From the NCBI RefSeq assembly GCF_007752935.1, contig NZ_CP036319.1, forward strand, positions 6,809,155 to 6,873,154: a DNA stretch of 64,000 bases, in the 5' to 3' direction. The translations under genes were made by a program, and so were the position numbers. The notes below the pieces were generated by a model. The model had not been told where the DNA came from. It searched no databases and saw only the letters and a list, made by a program, of their open reading frames with translations. Shown here piece by piece: positions 48,181-57,852 of the stretch. This DNA comes from Crateriforma conspicua. GTDB lineage: Bacteria; Planctomycetota; Planctomycetia; Pirellulales; Pirellulaceae. The number at the start of each line of letters is the position of its first letter. Position 1 is the first letter of the stretch.

Positions 48181-51100
48181 ATGAAAAACTTGCGACCCGT
48201 TTTCCTATCCGCATTGTTTCTATGGGCAGGGTCTGCGCCGAGCTTTTCCGACGGCCTGCAACCTCATTCGCTGACGGTGGGAGAAGGGTTTGCCGACCCG
48301 ATTGGCTTTTATGATCCTTCACCTGTTTTCTCATGGAAGTTGCCGGCGGATAGCGGTGTGACATCCCAGTCTGCCTATCAGATCATCGTGACAGATGCCA
48401 CCCACGGTCAGGCAACACCGCTTTGGGATTCAGGAAAGATCGTGTCGGATCAATCCACATGGGTGCCCTACAGTGGTCCGGCGCTAAAGTCTCGCCAGCG
48501 AATCGTTTGGCGAGTCCGATTTTGGGATGACCAGGGCCGCCGTTCGCAATGGAGCAATGATGCGACCATTGAGATGGGACTGTTGTCCAATTCCGATTGG
48601 AAAGCGGACTGGATTGAGGTCAAAGGCGAAACGGCAGCGGCGGACGAAATCACGATCTTGAAAGCGGAGTACGGAAGTCGTGAAGGAACCTCTGCGCAAG
48701 TGGTCGACGTCACGGCCCGACTGTCCAGAGCCATCGATCGCGGCGTTATCCCATTCCCTGTGACGAATGCGAGACTGGGCGGTGATCCGGCGCCGGACAC
48801 TGCCAAGACCTTGTGGGTCGAATTTCAGTTCAACGGCGTAGCGAAGAAGGCGACCGTAGCGGAGAACAAGCGGTTCAGTCCGTTGCCGCCCTGGACGGCC
48901 CACCCCGGTTACTACTTCCGTCACAAATTTGACGTCCGAGCACCGATCATCAAAGCCAGGTTGTATGGATCAGCACTTGGCATCTGTGAATTTCATATCA
49001 ACGGCCACCGTGTCGGTGATGACGTCCTGAGCCCTGGCTACACAACCTATTCCAAACGAGTGGAATCGTTGGCTTATGACGTGACCGACATGATTCGTGA
49101 AGGTGATAACGCCATCGGTGCCCTGCTGGGCGAAGGTTGGTACGCGGGACGATTGTTGCTGAGCAAGCCAACCGAACTTCGAGAGTTGAATCCAAAACTA
49201 ATTGGTCAACTGGAGCTTACATTCGCAGACGGAACCGTCGAAACGATCGCGACCAACGATGCGTGGCGAGGGACCGGTCAAGGCCCCATTCGGGCAGGCG
49301 GCTTTTACCATGGTGAAGACTACGATGCGACGCAAGAGTTGGGCAATTGGAATAGCCCCGACTACGACGATTCCGCTTGGAAACCCACCAAGTCAACCAA
49401 GCTGGACAAACAACGTTTGATTGTGCCGAAACGAATGCCGCCGGTCCAATGCATGAAACAAGTTGCGGCGATTCGGCTAACGGAACCCGAACCGGGGCGT
49501 TATGTCTTTGACTTCGGCCAAAACCTAGTTGGTGTTCCCGATATCAATATACCCGTAACGAAAGGTGAGAAAGTTCAGATCCGCTTTGCCGAGATGCTTC
49601 AACAAGATGGGACGCTGTATACGGAAAACTACCGCAGCGCGCGATCTCAGGCGACTTTCCAGGCTGCCAAGGACGGGACGATCCATTACCGACCCTCATT
49701 GTCCTTTTTTGGCTTTCGATACGTGGAACTCAGCGGTTTGTCCGCGGGTGCGAAGCTGACGAAGGATGCGGTGGTCGCGAAGGTCCTACATACCGCGTTT
49801 CATTCCAGTGGTGAATTCGCGTCGTCACACGACGAGTTGAATCAACTGCAAAGCAACATCCGCTGGGGTCAAATCAGCAACTTTGTAGACGTCCCGACCG
49901 ACTGTCCGCAGCGGGATGAACGACTGGGCTGGACCGGTGACGCACAAGTTTTCTTGCCAACGTCGTTCTTCAACTATGACGTCTACTCGTTCTGGGCACG
50001 CTGGCTGCAAAGTGTTCGCGACGAGCAAAATGCCGACGGCGAGATCCCGCATACCGTTCCGGCCGGTGGATTCGGCTATGCCAGTCCCGGCTGGGCCGAT
50101 GTGATCGTGACGGCACCGTGGCAAATTTATGTACGTACAGGCGACCCTAGGATCCTGCATGACAATTATTCCGCGATGCAACAGTGGGTGTCCGTTTACG
50201 AAAACCGATCGAAGAACTTCATTCCGGATCTGAAAGGCTGGGGCGATTGGCTGCAGCCGTACACAGAATCGGATCGCAAAGGTGACACGGCTCAAGATCT
50301 GATCGCGACGGCCTACTTCGGTCGCGACGCTCGTATTCTGAGTTGGGCCGCCGAGGCCATTGGTAAAGAAGATGACGCGGCGCGTTACGAAAAATTGCAT
50401 GCATCGATACGAAAGGCATTCACGAATCGTTACTTTCCCGAGAACGAAACTCACGTCGGCGCAGACACCCAAACCGCTTGCTTGATGGGACTCGGCTACG
50501 ATTTGATCGAAGCTGATCAGCGGGATCGCGTCGCCGGAATCCTAATGAGAAAATTCAAGGAAGCCGACCGACACCTGAGGACTGGATTTTTGGGCACGCC
50601 CCTGTTGGCCCCCGTCTTTGATGAACTCGGGCACCCAGATATCTGCTACGAGTTGCTTTTCAAAGAAAGCTATCCGTCGTGGTTCTATTCGATTAATCAG
50701 GGTGCGACGACGATGTGGGAACGTTGGAATAGCTACAGCCATGCCGACGGCTTTGGCGACGCCAGCATGAATTCGTTCAACCACTATGCGTACGGCGCGA
50801 TTGGTCAATTCATGTACGAGCGTGTCGCGGGCCTATCACCTGATCCCGAACGGCCGGGCTACAAGCACTTCTTCGTTCGCCCGCTGGTCGGTGGACCACT
50901 CGATTCAGCATCGGCGGAACTTGAAACACCCTTCGGGACTGCCAAGAGCCAATGGCGGCGTTCCGACGACGGGATCATTGTCGAAGCCGTCGTACCGCCG
51001 AACACCACAGCAACGGCCGAACTGCCGGCGGACGGAGCGGTCGACATTCAGCACAATGGCCAAACGATTGACAAAGCAACAGCGGATGCGGACATCGTCC

Positions 51101-52956
51101 TGGTCATGCTGCAGCCGGGAACGCATCGCTTGGAAATTGAAAAGAGAAACGATTCAAAAGAATCGGATCAGATTGTGCCTCCCAAGGGTGGCCAACCCGC
51201 GATGTCGTTTGACCCGCAGACCAAACTGGAATTTGCATCCCAGCACGTAACAGCGGAAGCAGGATGGGCAAAAGCAACACAAATGCCATTCAGCGATTTG
51301 TACCGGGTTGAATGCGACGAACGCTTCACCACCCCATCCGACGTGAAGCTTTGCGTTCCCATTGACGAAACGATCCAGACTGGCGACGTCGTTCTGGTTT
51401 CCTATTGGATCTGTCGCCCCAAAGCGGGCGGCCAACCGAACAACGTGTACCTTTCCATCGGCGACCCGTCTGGAAACGGCGTTTATCAAAACAAGCTGTC
51501 CGCATATCGCGAGTGGAAACAACACGTTCGATCGTTCGTGGCGACGGAGACAATCGACGCATCGACCGACGTGGTTCGATTCGATCTTGGGGAAGCGGGC
51601 ACGGTCGTGGAGATCGCCGATTTCCAACTGGTCAATTATGGCTGTGCCTTTGACATCGAATCGCTGCCGAGATCGACCGTGATGTACGCGGGACGCGAAG
51701 AAGATGCTGCATGGCGAATCAACGCGTGGGAACGAATAGAGAAAATTCGCAAGGGCGACTTGGAGATCGAAGTTGTCGACGCCCAGGGACAACCTGTACC
51801 CAATGCGAACGTACATGTCGCCATGCAAAAGCACGCCTTTGGGTTTGGGAATGCGGTCAACGCCGAGATGCTGGGCGCACCTCAGAGCGACTTCCCGATC
51901 ACCCCGAAGAAGAAAATTCCCGTCAGCTGGAACGACGCACAAAAGTACCGCGAAATCGTCAAGCAGTACTTTGACCGCGTGACCTTCGAATCTGAACTTC
52001 GGCCGCACAACTGGCAAAACTTGAGTTCGGACAGTCCCGTCTGGCAGCGACGCAAGGACATTTTGCTGAACCGAACTCTGCCATGGTTGCTTGAAAACAA
52101 CATCGCCGCACGAGGCCACTACATCGGCTGGGCCCCAATGGACTTCAACGCTTTCGAAAAGCAGTTCATCGGCAAACCGGACGAGCACCGCAAGTGGCTC
52201 TGGGGACACATGGCCGATGTTCTGCCGGCCACCAACCAGTACGTCAAAGAGTGGGATACGATCAACCACATCATCGGCTGGGGACAGCATACGTACGAGA
52301 AGGAATACGGAAGCCCGAAGATTTACGCCGACATCATGTCCGAAGCTCGAAGATTGGCCCCCAATGCATCGCATGCCATCAACGAAGGCAAAGTGCTGCC
52401 GGACGGTTACAAACGTGAGCCTTACAAGAAGATCATTCGTTATCTGAACGAACAGAACCAAGGCCCTGACATGGTTGGATTCATGGGGCACTTTGGATTG
52501 ACATCGCTGACGCCTCCCGAAGAACTGCTGAGTGTTTTCGATGAATTTGCAGAAATCGCGCCCAGACTACAACTGAGCGAGTTTGATGTGGATGCAGGCG
52601 ATGACGATGAACTCCAAGCCGACTACTTTCGGGACGTTATGATTGCTTCCTTCAGCCATCCGAACTTCGAAGCAATCTGCCAATGGGGATTTTGGGAGCC
52701 GTTACATTGGAAACCGGCCGCTGCCTTGTGGCGAAAGGACTGGACACTGAAGCCCGCCGGAGAGGTGTTTGTGGATTTGGTCGCCAAACAATGGTGGACG
52801 GACGAAACACTGGTGACGACCGACGATGGAACGTGTAAGACACGCGGTTTTTTGGGCACGTACCAAGTCACGGTCACAAGCGAGGGGATGACGGCGGAAC
52901 AAACGGCCAAACTGAAACGCAACGGAACAACACTGCGGATACAGATTAGCCAGTAG
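48181..52956 (+). CDS. GH78 alpha-L-rhamnosidase fused to a GH10-like domain
   Basis: A 1591-residue exported two-enzyme protein (start ATG 48181, leader 1-24; the TTG at 48124 is not favoured). Residues about 25-980 are GH78: beta-sandwich domains, then the (alpha/alpha)6 barrel with CPQRDERLGWTGDAQ (D579, E580, D587) and GATTMWERWNS with general acid/base candidate E847. About 1000-1165 forms a CBM4/9-like sandwich. About 1190-1545 is GH10-like: the nucleophile position is present (SEFDV, E1467) but the acid/base position after WDTIN is H1363 (codon 52267-52269) where xylanases have Glu. The GH10 part may therefore be inactive, or use another mechanism or substrate. AraC-type element copy B lies upstream. 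Confidence 0.9.
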   Translation: MKNLRPVFLSALFLWAGSAPSFSDGLQPHSLTVGEGFADPIGFYDPSPVFSWKLPADSGVTSQSAYQIIVTDATHGQATPLWDSGKIVSDQSTWVPYSGPALKSRQRIVWRVRFWDDQGRRSQWSNDATIEMGLLSNSDWKADWIEVKGETAAADEITILKAEYGSREGTSAQVVDVTARLSRAIDRGVIPFPVTNARLGGDPAPDTAKTLWVEFQFNGVAKKATVAENKRFSPLPPWTAHPGYYFRHKFDVRAPIIKARLYGSALGICEFHINGHRVGDDVLSPGYTTYSKRVESLAYDVTDMIREGDNAIGALLGEGWYAGRLLLSKPTELRELNPKLIGQLELTFADGTVETIATNDAWRGTGQGPIRAGGFYHGEDYDATQELGNWNSPDYDDSAWKPTKSTKLDKQRLIVPKRMPPVQCMKQVAAIRLTEPEPGRYVFDFGQNLVGVPDINIPVTKGEKVQIRFAEMLQQDGTLYTENYRSARSQATFQAAKDGTIHYRPSLSFFGFRYVELSGLSAGAKLTKDAVVAKVLHTAFHSSGEFASSHDELNQLQSNIRWGQISNFVDVPTDCPQRDERLGWTGDAQVFLPTSFFNYDVYSFWARWLQSVRDEQNADGEIPHTVPAGGFGYASPGWADVIVTAPWQIYVRTGDPRILHDNYSAMQQWVSVYENRSKNFIPDLKGWGDWLQPYTESDRKGDTAQDLIATAYFGRDARILSWAAEAIGKEDDAARYEKLHASIRKAFTNRYFPENETHVGADTQTACLMGLGYDLIEADQRDRVAGILMRKFKEADRHLRTGFLGTPLLAPVFDELGHPDICYELLFKESYPSWFYSINQGATTMWERWNSYSHADGFGDASMNSFNHYAYGAIGQFMYERVAGLSPDPERPGYKHFFVRPLVGGPLDSASAELETPFGTAKSQWRRSDDGIIVEAVVPPNTTATAELPADGAVDIQHNGQTIDKATADADIVLVMLQPGTHRLEIEKRNDSKESDQIVPPKGGQPAMSFDPQTKLEFASQHVTAEAGWAKATQMPFSDLYRVECDERFTTPSDVKLCVPIDETIQTGDVVLVSYWICRPKAGGQPNNVYLSIGDPSGNGVYQNKLSAYREWKQHVRSFVATETIDASTDVVRFDLGEAGTVVEIADFQLVNYGCAFDIESLPRSTVMYAGREEDAAWRINAWERIEKIRKGDLEIEVVDAQGQPVPNANVHVAMQKHAFGFGNAVNAEMLGAPQSDFPITPKKKIPVSWNDAQKYREIVKQYFDRVTFESELRPHNWQNLSSDSPVWQRRKDILLNRTLPWLLENNIAARGHYIGWAPMDFNAFEKQFIGKPDEHRKWLWGHMADVLPATNQYVKEWDTINHIIGWGQHTYEKEYGSPKIYADIMSEARRLAPNASHAINEGKVLPDGYKREPYKKIIRYLNEQNQGPDMVGFMGHFGLTSLTPPEELLSVFDEFAEIAPRLQLSEFDVDAGDDDELQADYFRDVMIASFSHPNFEAICQWGFWEPLHWKPAAALWRKDWTLKPAGEVFVDLVAKQWWTDETLVTTDDGTCKTRGFLGTYQVTVTSEGMTAEQTAKLKRNGTTLRIQISQ

Positions 52957-53040
52957 TGCGGTCGCATCCATGAATCGACACGCCACTGCCCTGCCCCACG
53001 CCACCTGCGATTGCGACACACTCAAATAACGAAGCAGACG

Positions 53041-54480
53041 ATGCCCTCCACCGACCAGATTCCCTTCACAACACGTTGTCTTGTCACCGCGTTCATGAGC
53101 GTCGTATTTGCCTTGCCGCTGCGAGCGGAAACGCATAGCGATCCGGCCAAGCCGAACATCATTCTGATCCTCGCCGACGACCTGGGTTTCAATCAAATCG
53201 GAGCCTACGGCGACACACCGATCAAAACTCCGATCCTGGATCAATTGGCCAAAGATGGGATTCGATTCACCAACGCATACTCGGGAAACACCGTCTGTTC
53301 TCCATCACGGGTGTCGCTGCTGACCGGACGAGACGGACGCCTGCTGCACGACAATTCCAACAAAGTCCAACTGCGTGACATCGACGTGACGCTCGCTCAC
53401 GTTTTGAAGTACGCGGGTTACGACACCGCCCTATTCGGCAAATACTCGGTCGGATCGCAGATGGGCGTGACCGATCCGTTGGCGATGGGTTTCGACACAT
53501 GGTACGGCATGTATTCGATCCTCGAAGGCCATCGACAATACCCCCAGTTTCTGTGGCGCGATGGCCAAAAGATCCGTATCGGTGAAAATGAAGGCGGCCG
53601 CAAAGGTGCCTATGCGCAAGAGCTGTTTGCCAACAAGGCCATCGATTACATCGCGCAGCAACATCGAAACCCGTTCTTCGTGATGCTAAATTTTTCATCG
53701 CCGCACGCGGAACTGGCGGCACCCGAGGAATTCGTCGCCCCCTACCGGAAAATCTTTGACGAAACGCGTTACTTGGGTATGTCCACTGGTGAACCGGCCG
53801 ACAAATATGCTTGGTATTACCCCGAACCCGTTGACCAACCACGGGCGACTTTGGCTGGCATGGTGACCGCATTGGATGCGTACATCGGACGAATCGTCGA
53901 ACGGCTTCGGAAACTGGGCATTGCGGACAACACGCTGATTCTATTCACCTCTGATAACGGACCGCACGATGAGGGTGGTGGTGATCCCGAGTTTTTCAAA
54001 GCTGCCGCGCCCTACCGAGGCATGAAACGGGACTTGTTTGACGGAGGCATCCATGTGCCGATGATCATCCATTGGCCCGCCAGAATCCGAACGGGACGAG
54101 TGGATGACACGCCGTGGGCCTTTGCGGATGTGCTTCCGACTCTTGCCGAACTGGCCGGCGTGTCGCTGACCTCAGTCCCCCGCGTTCAAACCAACGGAAC
54201 CTCCATTGATCGCCGCTTAAGCGATTCACCACAACCGATCGGCGAACGGATGCTGTATTGGGAATTCGGCAAACAGGCCGGCGACCCAAACTCGGGAATC
54301 GTCGGCGAGGTGTTTCAAGCGGCACGCGAGGGCCGATGGAAAGCCGTGCGTTACGGGTTGAACCGACCAATACAAATCTATGATCTTGAATCCGACCCTG
54401 GCGAACGGACGGAGCTTTCCGATCAGCGACCAGATCTGCACCAGAAATTCCAAGAGTTTTTCGAGACGTACGCCCGCTAG
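53041..54480 (+). CDS. S1 family sulfatase (CSPSR)
   Basis: A 479-residue exported sulfatase from ATG 53041 (leader 10-29). D46-D47 in LADDLGFNQIGAYGD, modified Cys C86 in CSPSR, GKYSVGS in place of GKWH, FTSDNGPHDEGGGDP as the late metal site and FDGGIHVPMIIHWP. The GAYGD / RVSLLTGRDGR blocks are those of arylsulfatase A-type S1 enzymes. It follows the GH78-GH10 gene by 84 bp in the same direction and probably shares its transcript. It is convergent with the GH42-like gene. Confidence 0.93.
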   Translation: MPSTDQIPFTTRCLVTAFMSVVFALPLRAETHSDPAKPNIILILADDLGFNQIGAYGDTPIKTPILDQLAKDGIRFTNAYSGNTVCSPSRVSLLTGRDGRLLHDNSNKVQLRDIDVTLAHVLKYAGYDTALFGKYSVGSQMGVTDPLAMGFDTWYGMYSILEGHRQYPQFLWRDGQKIRIGENEGGRKGAYAQELFANKAIDYIAQQHRNPFFVMLNFSSPHAELAAPEEFVAPYRKIFDETRYLGMSTGEPADKYAWYYPEPVDQPRATLAGMVTALDAYIGRIVERLRKLGIADNTLILFTSDNGPHDEGGGDPEFFKAAAPYRGMKRDLFDGGIHVPMIIHWPARIRTGRVDDTPWAFADVLPTLAELAGVSLTSVPRVQTNGTSIDRRLSDSPQPIGERMLYWEFGKQAGDPNSGIVGEVFQAAREGRWKAVRYGLNRPIQIYDLESDPGERTELSDQRPDLHQKFQEFFETYAR

Positions 54481-54513
54481 ATCAGGCGTTTACGATTCTC
54501 CATCGGCAGATGT

Positions 54514-56940
54514 TCAGTTGCCTGATTGCGAATGAATCTTTAGCAGTGCCACGCCTTGTGAATCCAAAGACAAGTCGGTCCCAACGACTTGACCTGTCAA
54601 CAAGTTCGTTACGGAGACCGGCTTGTCGTGATCGAAGACAATCTGCAAATCGGCGTCGTGCTTGCCCAGGTTGATGATGCTGACCAGATAGCTGCCGTCG
54701 TCCTGTTTGACCGCTTGCCAACGACAGCCCTTGCGATCACTGCCGTTGTCTTCGACCAATGCGAAGGCAGGCATGCTGATGGCAATGTCGCGGAGGGCAA
54801 TGTCACGAATCTGCTGTGGACTTGGGTTGCTCTTCAGTACAACCAGCCTGCCTTGGCCGGCTTCAAGACGCTTAGCATGTGGGTTACCGTACTCGTCTTT
54901 GGCCAGGCTTTTCTCTCCATCCACAATCACTGTCCCGCCTTGGTCCAGATACGATTGCAAAGCATTGAGTTCCGCAACTGTCACATACGGCGTGCGGTAA
55001 ATGAGAATGGCATCCCAAGACGCATTGTCTTGGGTCTTGATGATCTTTTCCGTTGCAAACCCCACCGGAAAACCGTCAAAGAACATCGCTTCGTACAAAG
55101 CAAACTGCTCGGTCATGTGCGAACGTTTGTTGATGGCCGATGTTTCCGAGTGGAACAATCGCAACGGACGACGCTGCTTTCGCAAAGCAATGACTTCTTC
55201 GGAAAAGCTATTCAAATCCAACATGACCTGGGTATAGGCGTTGGCGATGTGTGGCTGTTGGTTGACCGAACCTGCGAAAGATCCTGCTAACGCCAGATCT
55301 GCGAAGTTCAGCTCGCCCTCCAAACGGTCTTCCGGCGAACCATCAGGGTCACGAGCCCAGAACCAAGCGAAATTGGCGTCCATTCCGTGAAGCGTTGCCA
55401 GCCAATAGACACACTTCACGTATTGCGTCGAAAGATCGAGCTTGCGCCAACGCGCTGCCGACAGAAAATGCGATTCTGAATTGATGTGGATGCTGTCCGG
55501 TGCGACGGATTCCATGAAGTCGTAGGACATACAGAGCTCTTCCCAGAAAAACGCATAATGCTGTTCCCACGGTTCGGGTGCGTTCGTATAGTTGCGTCGT
55601 GTCGGTCGCGTTTTAGCATCATCACCAATGATGGACGTCAACTGTGTCAACGATTCGATGTCAATTCCGTGCGCGCGATCGTCGTCGGTGTAGAGGTGAG
55701 GAATGAGTTTGATGTGAGTGTCCGCATCCGGATTGCCCTTTCGCAACTCACCCTGAAGCATCGCATACCAGGAAATGACCCGGTCCATGTTGTAGCGTGC
55801 CCAATCGTAAAAGACCGGCGTGCCACGGGTCTGTGCAGAGATGGGTATTTGGATTTGGACGGTTTCGAAACCCAAAAACTGCGTCTCCCAATTTTGATTG
55901 AGCCGGTTGATGTCACCGGAATACTTTGCACGCAGCCACTGGCGGAATCCTTCCAGCGTGTAGGATGAGATCTGCTGCATCTCGCCGGTTCGCCTCGTCC
56001 AATTGCTTGCGATCGAATGCCAATGCGGTTCGTTGGCCAGAATGTATCCAAGCCGGGTCACCCTTTTCCCACGAGTCAGTGCACCGGTTTCTCGGGCGAT
56101 CGTTCCCCAGACTTCTTTGACCAACGGATTGTCGATATCAAATCCTGTGAACGTGCTGCGGCCAAAACGCACCTCGGGTTCACGCTTCTCCACCCACTCG
56201 GGAATCCCCTGCATCCAATACAACAAAAAGCCGACATTGGTGTCATCAACTCCTGTCACTTCACGCAGCAATTCCAGATCAAGATCGCGATTTTCTTTCA
56301 ACAAGAACGAGTTGATCGCACGATCGTATTCGGGTGGATACAGGTTTTCGCCGCCGTGATAGATTGCTCCCAGGTGATCGTTATAGACATCACCATCACG
56401 AAGTGGACGTCCGACAGATTTTGAAAAGTAGTCGTAAAGAAACACCGGCTTGCCATGGCTCACCAACATGTTGTCGCCGACTTTCACATTTCGCCAATCG
56501 ATTTTGTTGACGGGACGTCTTTGGATTTTACCGCTGATAACCTTGGACAGGGTTTCGATCGCCTGATCCAGTGTCTCGACAACCATACGGCGTTGAAACT
56601 CAGGGATCTCTTTGGCCAGGGTTTCACTCTGCTGTTCGTAGGGTCCGTATTGGGCGAACAAATAGGCCACCTCACTCGGATGGCTTTCATCCCAGTCGGC
56701 GAACTTCAAGAACTGCTGGGCAAACCAGAGCGTTGATTCCTCGCGGGTGACATCGATTCCCTTGGCTTTCGCTTCCTCCATTTTTTCATTCAGCACGCCC
56801 GTCTTGCGGACCGCTTCCTCAACCAAAGAATTCTCCACCTGGGTCACAACCGGCTTCTCACCGCAAGCGTTTTCCAGAGCCAAAGCCCATACCAGCAGCA
56901 TGCCCAAGACAACGACGACACGGGATGGATTCATTCGCAT
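54514..56940 (-). CDS. GH42/GH50-like beta-galactosidase-type enzyme (clan GH-A)
   Basis: An 808-residue exported glycosidase (leader 7-26). Residues about 30-145 form a helical N-terminal extension. The TIM barrel follows with acid/base candidate E304 (LANEPHW) and nucleophile candidate E489 (INSESHF), 185 residues apart. Residues about 600-700 resemble the Rossmann-like trimerisation domain of GH42 (MFFDGFPVGFATEKII, LQSYLDQGGTVIVDGE). GH50 agarases share the clan and length, so exo-galactanase or agarase activity is also possible. It follows the GntR regulator by 52 bp on the same strand and faces away from the anhydrogalactose operon. The start could be M3. Confidence 0.82.
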   Translation of the reverse strand: MRMNPSRVVVVLGMLLVWALALENACGEKPVVTQVENSLVEEAVRKTGVLNEKMEEAKAKGIDVTREESTLWFAQQFLKFADWDESHPSEVAYLFAQYGPYEQQSETLAKEIPEFQRRMVVETLDQAIETLSKVISGKIQRRPVNKIDWRNVKVGDNMLVSHGKPVFLYDYFSKSVGRPLRDGDVYNDHLGAIYHGGENLYPPEYDRAINSFLLKENRDLDLELLREVTGVDDTNVGFLLYWMQGIPEWVEKREPEVRFGRSTFTGFDIDNPLVKEVWGTIARETGALTRGKRVTRLGYILANEPHWHSIASNWTRRTGEMQQISSYTLEGFRQWLRAKYSGDINRLNQNWETQFLGFETVQIQIPISAQTRGTPVFYDWARYNMDRVISWYAMLQGELRKGNPDADTHIKLIPHLYTDDDRAHGIDIESLTQLTSIIGDDAKTRPTRRNYTNAPEPWEQHYAFFWEELCMSYDFMESVAPDSIHINSESHFLSAARWRKLDLSTQYVKCVYWLATLHGMDANFAWFWARDPDGSPEDRLEGELNFADLALAGSFAGSVNQQPHIANAYTQVMLDLNSFSEEVIALRKQRRPLRLFHSETSAINKRSHMTEQFALYEAMFFDGFPVGFATEKIIKTQDNASWDAILIYRTPYVTVAELNALQSYLDQGGTVIVDGEKSLAKDEYGNPHAKRLEAGQGRLVVLKSNPSPQQIRDIALRDIAISMPAFALVEDNGSDRKGCRWQAVKQDDGSYLVSIINLGKHDADLQIVFDHDKPVSVTNLLTGQVVGTDLSLDSQGVALLKIHSQSGN

Positions 56941-56992
56941 GGGTTCATTCGTGGGATTGAAAGGAAGGTTTGGATGGTGGATTTTGCACCAG

Positions 56993-57712
56993 TCATCGCC
57001 GTCGCTTACCGCCGCCCGCTTTTTGGATGCGGGCCCGTGCGTCGCTCAGCAACGTTCGCATCGCGTCATCCGCAGCGACCGAGTCGCGGTCCCAGATCGC
57101 TTTCATGACGGCTTGGTGCAGCGGAATGGACTTGCGGTTTTCGGCCGATTGGCGATTGGTCACTCGGATGCTGGATTTCAGAGCAGCCCGGATCACATTG
57201 GCGACCGGAGAGAAAAAGGGGTTGCCCGTGGCGTGCAAAATCGACGTGTGAAATCGTAGATCCGCCGCCAGAAATGCCTCCACACTTTCCACCGCTCCCT
57301 CCATCGCCTGGAACGCATCACGAATGGCCTGCAACTCATCGTCGCTGGCACACTGGGCGGCAAACGCCGCGGCGGCTGGCTCAAGACCGTGACGAAACTG
57401 AGTCAAATGCCTCAGCAGACTTCCGTCGACGTCGGTTTGGGCCTGCCATTCCAACACATCGGGGTCCAGGAAATTCCAAGAATCGCTGGGCAAAACCATG
57501 GTCCCCAGCTTGGCCCGCGATCGGACCAACCCCTTGGCCGCCAATGACTTGACGGCTTCTCGGATCACCGTCCGACTGACCCCCATCCGCTCGCACAGCA
57601 CGCTTTCGTTTGGGATGGCCTGGCCCGGCTGGATCTCGCCTCCCAGGATCTGGCGTCCGAGATCGTGAACGATCTGGCCGCACAGGTTTCTGCGAATCGT
57701 CAAAATCTTCAC
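56993..57712 (-). CDS. FadR-subfamily GntR regulator
   Basis: A 239-residue regulator. The N-terminal winged helix (about 10-75) contains ESVLCERMGVSRTVIREAVKSLAAKGLV, and the C-terminal FCD domain (about 95-230) contains DLRFHTSILHATGN and LHQAVMKAIWDRD, whose Asp/His residues usually bind a metal and a carboxylate ligand. FCD regulators often sense sugar acids; 2-keto-3-deoxy-galactonate or anhydrogalactonate would fit the divergent operon. A FadR-type operator lies at 57745-57755 between the two units. It is encoded ahead of the GH42-like gene. Confidence 0.92.
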   Translation of the reverse strand: MKILTIRRNLCGQIVHDLGRQILGGEIQPGQAIPNESVLCERMGVSRTVIREAVKSLAAKGLVRSRAKLGTMVLPSDSWNFLDPDVLEWQAQTDVDGSLLRHLTQFRHGLEPAAAAFAAQCASDDELQAIRDAFQAMEGAVESVEAFLAADLRFHTSILHATGNPFFSPVANVIRAALKSSIRVTNRQSAENRKSIPLHQAVMKAIWDRDSVAADDAMRTLLSDARARIQKAGGGKRRR

Positions 57713-57732
57713 CTCGTCTGCCCATCACCGGC

Positions 57733-57761
57733 TTGCACTCCCTTTTGTCATACAATAAGGT
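57733..57761 (+). promoter_or_regulatory. Promoter with FadR-type operator in the spacer
   Basis: TTGTCATACAA at 57745-57755 matches the FadR-family pattern T-N-G-T-N3-A-C-N-A. It sits in the 17-bp spacer between TTGCAC (57733-57738) and TAAGGT (57756-57761), a plausible plus-strand promoter for the operon starting at 57853. Repression by the adjacent GntR protein is inferred. Confidence 0.6.
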
Positions 57762-57852
57762 AATTCGCATTGACCGACAAGGCTAGCACGAACCGGCCGC
57801 ACGCCGGATCCGATTTCCCGGGCATTTCATTTACAACACGGCCTCGAGGAAC

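Noticed and set aside
54481-54526. ATCAGGC / GCCTGAT inverted repeat at the convergent gene ends
   Set aside because: The stem is short, the loop is over 30 bases, and one arm lies inside the GH42-like coding sequence; too weak to call a terminator.
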